From contig CAQRDK010000003.1 of NCBI GenBank assembly GCA_948868795.1, positions 61,650 to 125,649 on the forward strand: a stretch of 64,000 nucleotides of DNA, given 5' to 3'. Position 1 is the first letter of the stretch, and every line of letters begins with the position of its first letter. Of the stretch, positions 60,516-64,000 are shown in pieces. The DNA comes from an uncultured Candidatus Saccharibacteria bacterium (lineage in GTDB: Bacteria; Patescibacteriota; Saccharimonadia; Saccharimonadales; Saccharimonadaceae). Under the pieces are notes generated by a model, which worked only from the letters and a program-made list of their open reading frames with translations, did no database searches and had not been told where the DNA came from. A program made the position numbers and the translations under genes.

Positions 60516-60653
60516 ATGCCAAAACGGACTTATCAGCCACACAAACGTCAGCGTAAAGTTGAACACGGCTTCATGAAACGCAACAGCACCAAAAATGGCC
60601 AAAAAGTCTTGAAGCGCCGCCGCATTAAGGGTCGCGCCCGCCTCACCGCCTAA
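60516..60653 (+). CDS. rpmH: 50S ribosomal protein L34
   Basis: 45 residues, very basic: [20 protein letters not shown] and [16 protein letters not shown] are L34 hallmarks. Ribosome-binding site AAGAGGA before ATG 60516. First gene of the classical rpmH-rnpA-yidC-khpB cluster opposite dnaA. Confidence 0.97.
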   Translation: MPKRTYQPHKRQRKVEHGFMKRNSTKNGQKVLKRRRIKGRARLTA

Positions 60654-60667
60654 CAGACGCTGAGCAG

Positions 60668-60690
60668 AATACCCCTTCGGGGGTATTTTA
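60668..60690 (+). terminator. terminator/attenuator between rpmH and rnpA
   Basis: AATACCCC and GGGGTATT pair around TTCG, followed by TTTA. rnpA has its own -10 directly after it, so the cluster is split into separate transcripts or attenuated. Confidence 0.75.
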
Positions 60691-60708
60691 GGTGTATAAT
60701 ATATACAA

Positions 60709-61050
60709 ATGTTATCTAAAAAATACCGATTCCATTCTCGCGGCGGTGTCCGTTACGTTTACCAAAAGGGAAAGACCATCCGCACGCCTTCTCTCTCATT
60801 GGTTTTTGCGCCTAATACTCGCGGCTACCAGCGCTTTGCTGTTGTTGTTTCCAAAAAAGTCCTCAAATCTGCCGTCGGTCGCAACCGCATCCGTCGCCGC
60901 GTCTACGAAGCTATTCGCCACGAACTCCCCGAGTTTCAGCAGCCCATGGACTGCGTTTTTGTCGTCTTTAACAAATCTGTCGCCAACATGCCATTCCTCG
61001 ACCTCCGCCGCACCATCCACGACCTCATCTCAAGAAGTCTCACCGAATAG
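60709..61050 (+). CDS. rnpA: Ribonuclease P protein component
   Basis: 113 residues. KYRFHSRGGVRYVYQKGKTIRTPSLSL, VVSKKVLKSAVGRNRIRRRVYEAIR (the RNR motif) and the C-terminal FLDLRRTIHDLI are conserved. Assists the catalytic RNA in tRNA 5' maturation. A TATAAT (60695-60700) ends 8 nt before the ATG, so the leader is extremely short. The partner RNase P RNA was not found in this window. Confidence 0.95.
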   Translation: MLSKKYRFHSRGGVRYVYQKGKTIRTPSLSLVFAPNTRGYQRFAVVVSKKVLKSAVGRNRIRRRVYEAIRHELPEFQQPMDCVFVVFNKSVANMPFLDLRRTIHDLISRSLTE

Positions 61051-61074
61051 CTGTTTATATGCTATAATATAAAT

Positions 61075-62187
61075 ATGTTTGAGTTAATTGACATGTTGAT
61101 CGTTCGCCCGATCACGAATATCCTTTTCATTGTTTATGGCTTTGTGGGCGACTTTGGTCTCGCCATTATTTTATTTACTATTCTTATCAAAATCTGCCTC
61201 TGGCCTATCTTGAAGCGTCAGCTTCACCAGACTCGCCAAATGCGCAAAATCCAGCCGGAGCTTGCCGAAATTAAGAAGAACTGTAACGGTAATCGTCAGC
61301 TCGAATCGCTTCAGATGATGGATCTTTACAAACGCAACAACATCAAGCCGTTCCGTTCCATGATTACTTTGATCATCCAGCTTCCGATTCTTATTGCGCT
61401 CTATACTGCCGTTCGCGTCATGGTTGTCCCCACTCCAGACGACAACCTTGAGCGCCGCGCCTACGCCCCGGTCCGCGAAATCGAGCGCATCGACGAAGTT
61501 ATCCAGCTCCAGCAGCCTTATCTCGAATATCAGACCGCCGTCAAAAATGCCCGCGCCGAAGGCGGCTCCGAAGAAGAAATCAAAGCTCGTGTCGAAGCTA
61601 TCCCCGAGAAAACCTATGATTTCCACCCGAAACTTTTCGGCTTCGTCGACCTCGACCCGAAGCCAGGCTTTACTTCTGTCAGCTCCTTCGTCATGCTCCT
61701 CTTCGCGCTCGGTTCTGCCTTTACGCAGTTCTGGATTTCTCGTCAGCAGCTCCCCTCGAAAAAGTCTCAAAAGTCCAAAACTTTCCGTCAAATCATGAAA
61801 GAGGCCGCCGACGGCAAAGAACCTGACCAAGCCGAGCTTAACCAAGTTATGACCGGCCAGATGTCTTACATGATGCCGATTATGATGCTCCTTATCATGA
61901 TCAACCTCCCTGGCGCTCTCGTTTTCTACTACTTCTTTAGTAACCTTATGACCGGCTTCCAACAGAAATATATTCTCAACAAGAAAACCGACCAGATGGA
62001 AGAAGTCGCTGACAAACGCCTCATCAAAGAACTCAAAAGTATCGAAGAAGCGCAAATCGTTGAAGATAACTCTTCCGATCGCTGGATGAAAAATAAAAAC
62101 TCCACCAAATCCGCCGACAAACCTGGCGTTAAAGTTACTCGCATCTCTGCGAAAAGTAGCCGTCACCATAAAAAGAAAAGGAGTTAA
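61075..62187 (+). CDS. yidC: YidC/Oxa1 membrane protein insertase
   Basis: 370 residues. Membrane segments near 13-45 (NILFIVYGFVGDFGLAIILFTILIK), 105-125, 210-230 and 265-295, with the family motif LPRQLHQTRQMRKIQPEL-type helix (LKRQLHQTRQMRKIQPELAEI) and PIMMLLIMINLPGALVFYYFFSN. A ~90-residue insertion between segments 2 and 3 and a basic tail are noted. A TATAAT ends exactly 6 nt before ATG 61075 (leaderless). Confidence 0.95.
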   Translation: MFELIDMLIVRPITNILFIVYGFVGDFGLAIILFTILIKICLWPILKRQLHQTRQMRKIQPELAEIKKNCNGNRQLESLQMMDLYKRNNIKPFRSMITLIIQLPILIALYTAVRVMVVPTPDDNLERRAYAPVREIERIDEVIQLQQPYLEYQTAVKNARAEGGSEEEIKARVEAIPEKTYDFHPKLFGFVDLDPKPGFTSVSSFVMLLFALGSAFTQFWISRQQLPSKKSQKSKTFRQIMKEAADGKEPDQAELNQVMTGQMSYMMPIMMLLIMINLPGALVFYYFFSNLMTGFQQKYILNKKTDQMEEVADKRLIKELKSIEEAQIVEDNSSDRWMKNKNSTKSADKPGVKVTRISAKSSRHHKKKRS

Positions 62188-62192
62188 TAATC

Positions 62193-62669
62193 ATGAATAA
62201 AGATGAATCAATCCGCTTCGCTACTAAATACCTCGAAGATCTATTGTCTTTCTTCGGTATCAACGTCGCCGTCGACTCTACCCTTGACGACGAAGTCATC
62301 CAGCTTTCTATCCCTTCGACCAGTATGAACTCGCTCCTAATCGGTCGCGAAGCGAACAATCTCCGCGCCCTCCAGCACATTGTCTCTATGGCCCTAGTCG
62401 GTCGCGAAGGGGAATTAACCCGTGTTAATGTTGATGTTGCCGACTATAAGCGCCAGCGCGCTGACCGCATCGCCGAACAAGCCGAAGATTGGATTCGTGA
62501 AGTTCGCGCCACCGGTCACTCCAAACGTCTTAATCTCAATGCGGCAGACCGTCGCGTCGTTCACAAAGTTGCTCAGGACTACTCCGACGTCAAAACTCAT
62601 TCCGAAGGTGAGGGCCGCGAGCGCCAACTTATCATCGAGAAAATCTCCCTCGATAGTCCTGAGGAATAA
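62193..62669 (+). CDS. khpB: KhpB/Jag-type RNA-binding protein (KH + R3H)
   Basis: 158 residues. The KH domain has LLIGREANNLRALQHIVSMAL (GxxG-like IGRE), and the R3H domain has NAADRRVVHKVAQDYSDVKTHSEGEGRERQLII. The N-terminal Jag domain of full-length Jag is absent. Small RNA chaperone-type protein. 5 nt after yidC, ribosome-binding site AAAGGAG inside the yidC end. Confidence 0.94.
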   Translation: MNKDESIRFATKYLEDLLSFFGINVAVDSTLDDEVIQLSIPSTSMNSLLIGREANNLRALQHIVSMALVGREGELTRVNVDVADYKRQRADRIAEQAEDWIREVRATGHSKRLNLNAADRRVVHKVAQDYSDVKTHSEGEGRERQLIIEKISLDSPEE

Positions 62670-62688
62670 AATCTCCCTGAATCAGCAT

Positions 62689-62714
62689 AGAGCCAGTAAA
62701 TATTTACTGGCTCT
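62689..62714. terminator. perfect palindrome between khpB and the LytR gene
   Basis: A 26-nt perfect palindrome AGAGCCAGTAAA-TA-TTTACTGGCTCT. It contains the minus-strand stop codon of the LytR gene (62704-62706) and acts as a bidirectional terminator. Confidence 0.8.
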
Positions 62715-64000
62715 CTTCGTCTACTAGCCCTACGATCACCACAAAGTCTACGTCTCCACCCCAAACACCTTCCGGCAACTCGCTCTCTGGCCGCACCGCC
62801 ACTCCGTAGCGCTCTTCGAGCGCCGCCCGTGTTGCCACTTTCTCGTTACTCATCTCATAGACGCAATATTTTGTTTCGCAAACTCCGCTAGTCGCATCAC
62901 CGACTCTCAAAACCTTAAATCCGTCCGCTTCCAGCCGATCCTTCTCGGCTGACGCTACGCCGTATCCATCTGTCGCGTTATAAACCGCAAAAGTTGCTCC
63001 CTCGCGCTTCACGCCGTCACTGCTAAACATCCCCGCCACATATTCCTGAATCTCGGAATAATCACGCTCGCCCGCCGATGGTACGACGTACGAAATGTTA
63101 TTGATTGTTGCTGTTGTCACGTAGAAGATATTCTCATCATAATTCACTAGCGGAACTTGCCGAATACTTGAAATATTAAAACCACTCGCAAGTCGTACCG
63201 CCGCTTTAATATTATCTGCTGAAAAGTTTGAACGCAGATTGTCTCCTAGAATATTCAGCAACCCGAGCGCCTCATTCACTCCAACGCCTGTTTGGAGAAC
63301 TTTCTGCGCAATCCCTTCCACGATTTTTTGTTGCGTATTTCCTCGCGTGAAGTCGCCGCCTGTCGTCCCGTGCCGTGCCCGCGCCAACGCCAATGCCTGC
63401 TCGCCGTTCACCGCCATCGGCTCCCCGGCCTTCGCCACCATGCCAGTATAATAGTAGTCGTTAATGTCTTCATCCAGCGTCACCGTAATCCCGCCCAATG
63501 TATCAATAATGCTAATCAGCGACCCCCAGTTTACATGCGCATAATATTGGAACTCAACTCCCAGAATGTCGCCAATCTGCTTCATTAAGGCTTCTGCGCC
63601 AGCCTCCTCATTTGTTCCGCTCTGATTATGACACCAAAAAACCTCGTTTATCTTGCCTGCCGAACATGCCATCGGCACTTTTAAATCTCGAGGCAAGCTC
63701 AGAAGCGCTACGTCCTTCGTTTTTTGATCAAAGCTCGCCACCATAATTGAATCCGTTAGCTGCGCCCCGTCGTGAACGCCATCACCAGAAGTCCCGTCCA
63801 TATCATAGCCTTCAGTCCCGAAGATCAAGACATTAGTTCGTCCATTTTTGTCAGTCTCAAAGGGAATCTCATCCGAAACCATTGCCATCAACGAATCAAA
63901 CAGACCCGACTTCCCACCTGTTAGTCGCGAAATTAGCCCGTCCCCCCACATATACAACGCTCCGCCCCCGAGCATCAAGATCAACACTACGGCCAGCGCA
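62704..64000 (-). CDS. LytR-CpsA-Psr family protein (N-terminus outside window)
   Basis: About 431 residues in view; the frame stays open to the right edge, so the start lies outside. A membrane segment (LILMLGGGALYMWG), then the LCP catalytic domain: FGTEGYDMDG, LTDSIMVASFDQKTKDVALLSLPRDLKV, LIDTLGGITVTLDEDIN and ALALARARHGTTGGDFTRGNTQQKI (Arg/Asp residues for polyprenyl pyrophosphate), and a C-terminal LytR_C domain (VYNATDGYGVASAEKDRLEADGFKV). LCP enzymes attach glycopolymers to peptidoglycan. Confidence 0.93.
   Translation of the reverse strand, partial: ALAVVLILMLGGGALYMWGDGLISRLTGGKSGLFDSLMAMVSDEIPFETDKNGRTNVLIFGTEGYDMDGTSGDGVHDGAQLTDSIMVASFDQKTKDVALLSLPRDLKVPMACSAGKINEVFWCHNQSGTNEEAGAEALMKQIGDILGVEFQYYAHVNWGSLISIIDTLGGITVTLDEDINDYYYTGMVAKAGEPMAVNGEQALALARARHGTTGGDFTRGNTQQKIVEGIAQKVLQTGVGVNEALGLLNILGDNLRSNFSADNIKAAVRLASGFNISSIRQVPLVNYDENIFYVTTATINNISYVVPSAGERDYSEIQEYVAGMFSSDGVKREGATFAVYNATDGYGVASAEKDRLEADGFKVLRVGDATSGVCETKYCVYEMSNEKVATRAALEERYGVAVRPESELPEGVWGGDVDFVVIVGLVDEESQ

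Noticed and set aside
1..64000. UGA recoded as glycine, as in Gracilibacteria/SR1
   Set aside because: TGA ends normal-length genes such as tsaD and no in-frame TGA is needed in any conserved gene.
1..64000. CRISPR arrays, insertion sequences, prophage genes, rRNA
   Set aside because: No regularly spaced direct repeats, transposase or phage motifs, or rRNA signatures were seen.

Overview
The window looks like a chromosomal stretch of a Candidatus Saccharibacteria (TM7, CPR/Patescibacteria) genome around the replication origin. The assignment is inferred from gene content: dnaA-dnaN-recF facing rpmH-rnpA-yidC-khpB, a small-genome gene set, a PrgI/VirB4 type IV secretion (T4SS)-like locus with no relaxase or coupling protein in view, peptidoglycan and muropeptide enzymes, and many membrane-anchored proteins of unknown function. 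The standard code fits (TGA is used as stop). No rRNA, CRISPR array, transposase or prophage was seen.

Layout. 0-12 kb: mostly minus-strand housekeeping (ftsK, pnp, rpsO, truB), a degenerate DHH-type protein, a ~570-nt structured RNA with its own promoter and terminator (8.46-9.06 kb), and a DUF1287 / class V aminotransferase / truncated Mur-ligase cluster. 12-22 kb: tRNA-Arg and tRNA-Ser, each followed by extra copies of its own 3' end, orphan proteins, HIT, RhuM-Fic, valS and a NYN nuclease. 22-32 kb: a FISUMP surface protein behind a switch-like leader, DUF6434, FemX, an unexplained 1-kb intergenic region, tsaD, TM2 and murE. 32-38.7 kb: groES-groEL under a CIRCE-like operator and several envelope-anchored orphans. 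38.7-43.5 kb: tRNA-Ser with 3'-end repeats, five VirB2-like pilin genes, comF and hsp20. 43.5-56.1 kb: the divergent T4SS operon (VirB6-like, PrgI, TraC-N, VirB4, a 922-aa membrane protein, a transglycosylase-CHAP hydrolase and a membrane protein). 56-64 kb: recF, dnaN, oriC candidate, dnaA, rpmH, rnpA, yidC, khpB and a LytR-CpsA-Psr protein cut by the window edge.

Recurring signals. Promoters are mostly extended -10 (TGNTATAAT), often with a recognisable -35 at 17 bp. At nine genes the -10 hexamer ends exactly 6 nt before the start codon, which predicts leaderless mRNAs. Plus-strand genes left of the origin are strongly C-ending and minus-strand genes G/T-ending, as expected if the left arm replicates with the minus strand leading. 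A family of composite palindromic elements with conserved linkers sits at the T4SS promoter, inside the recF 3' end and just after dnaA.

How it works together: the pilin array, VirB6/PrgI/VirB4 core and wall hydrolase plausibly build a cell-surface secretion or attachment machine. FemX, MurE, LytR-CpsA-Psr and the wall hydrolase handle the peptidoglycan. ComF and the pili could support DNA uptake in a host-dependent cell.
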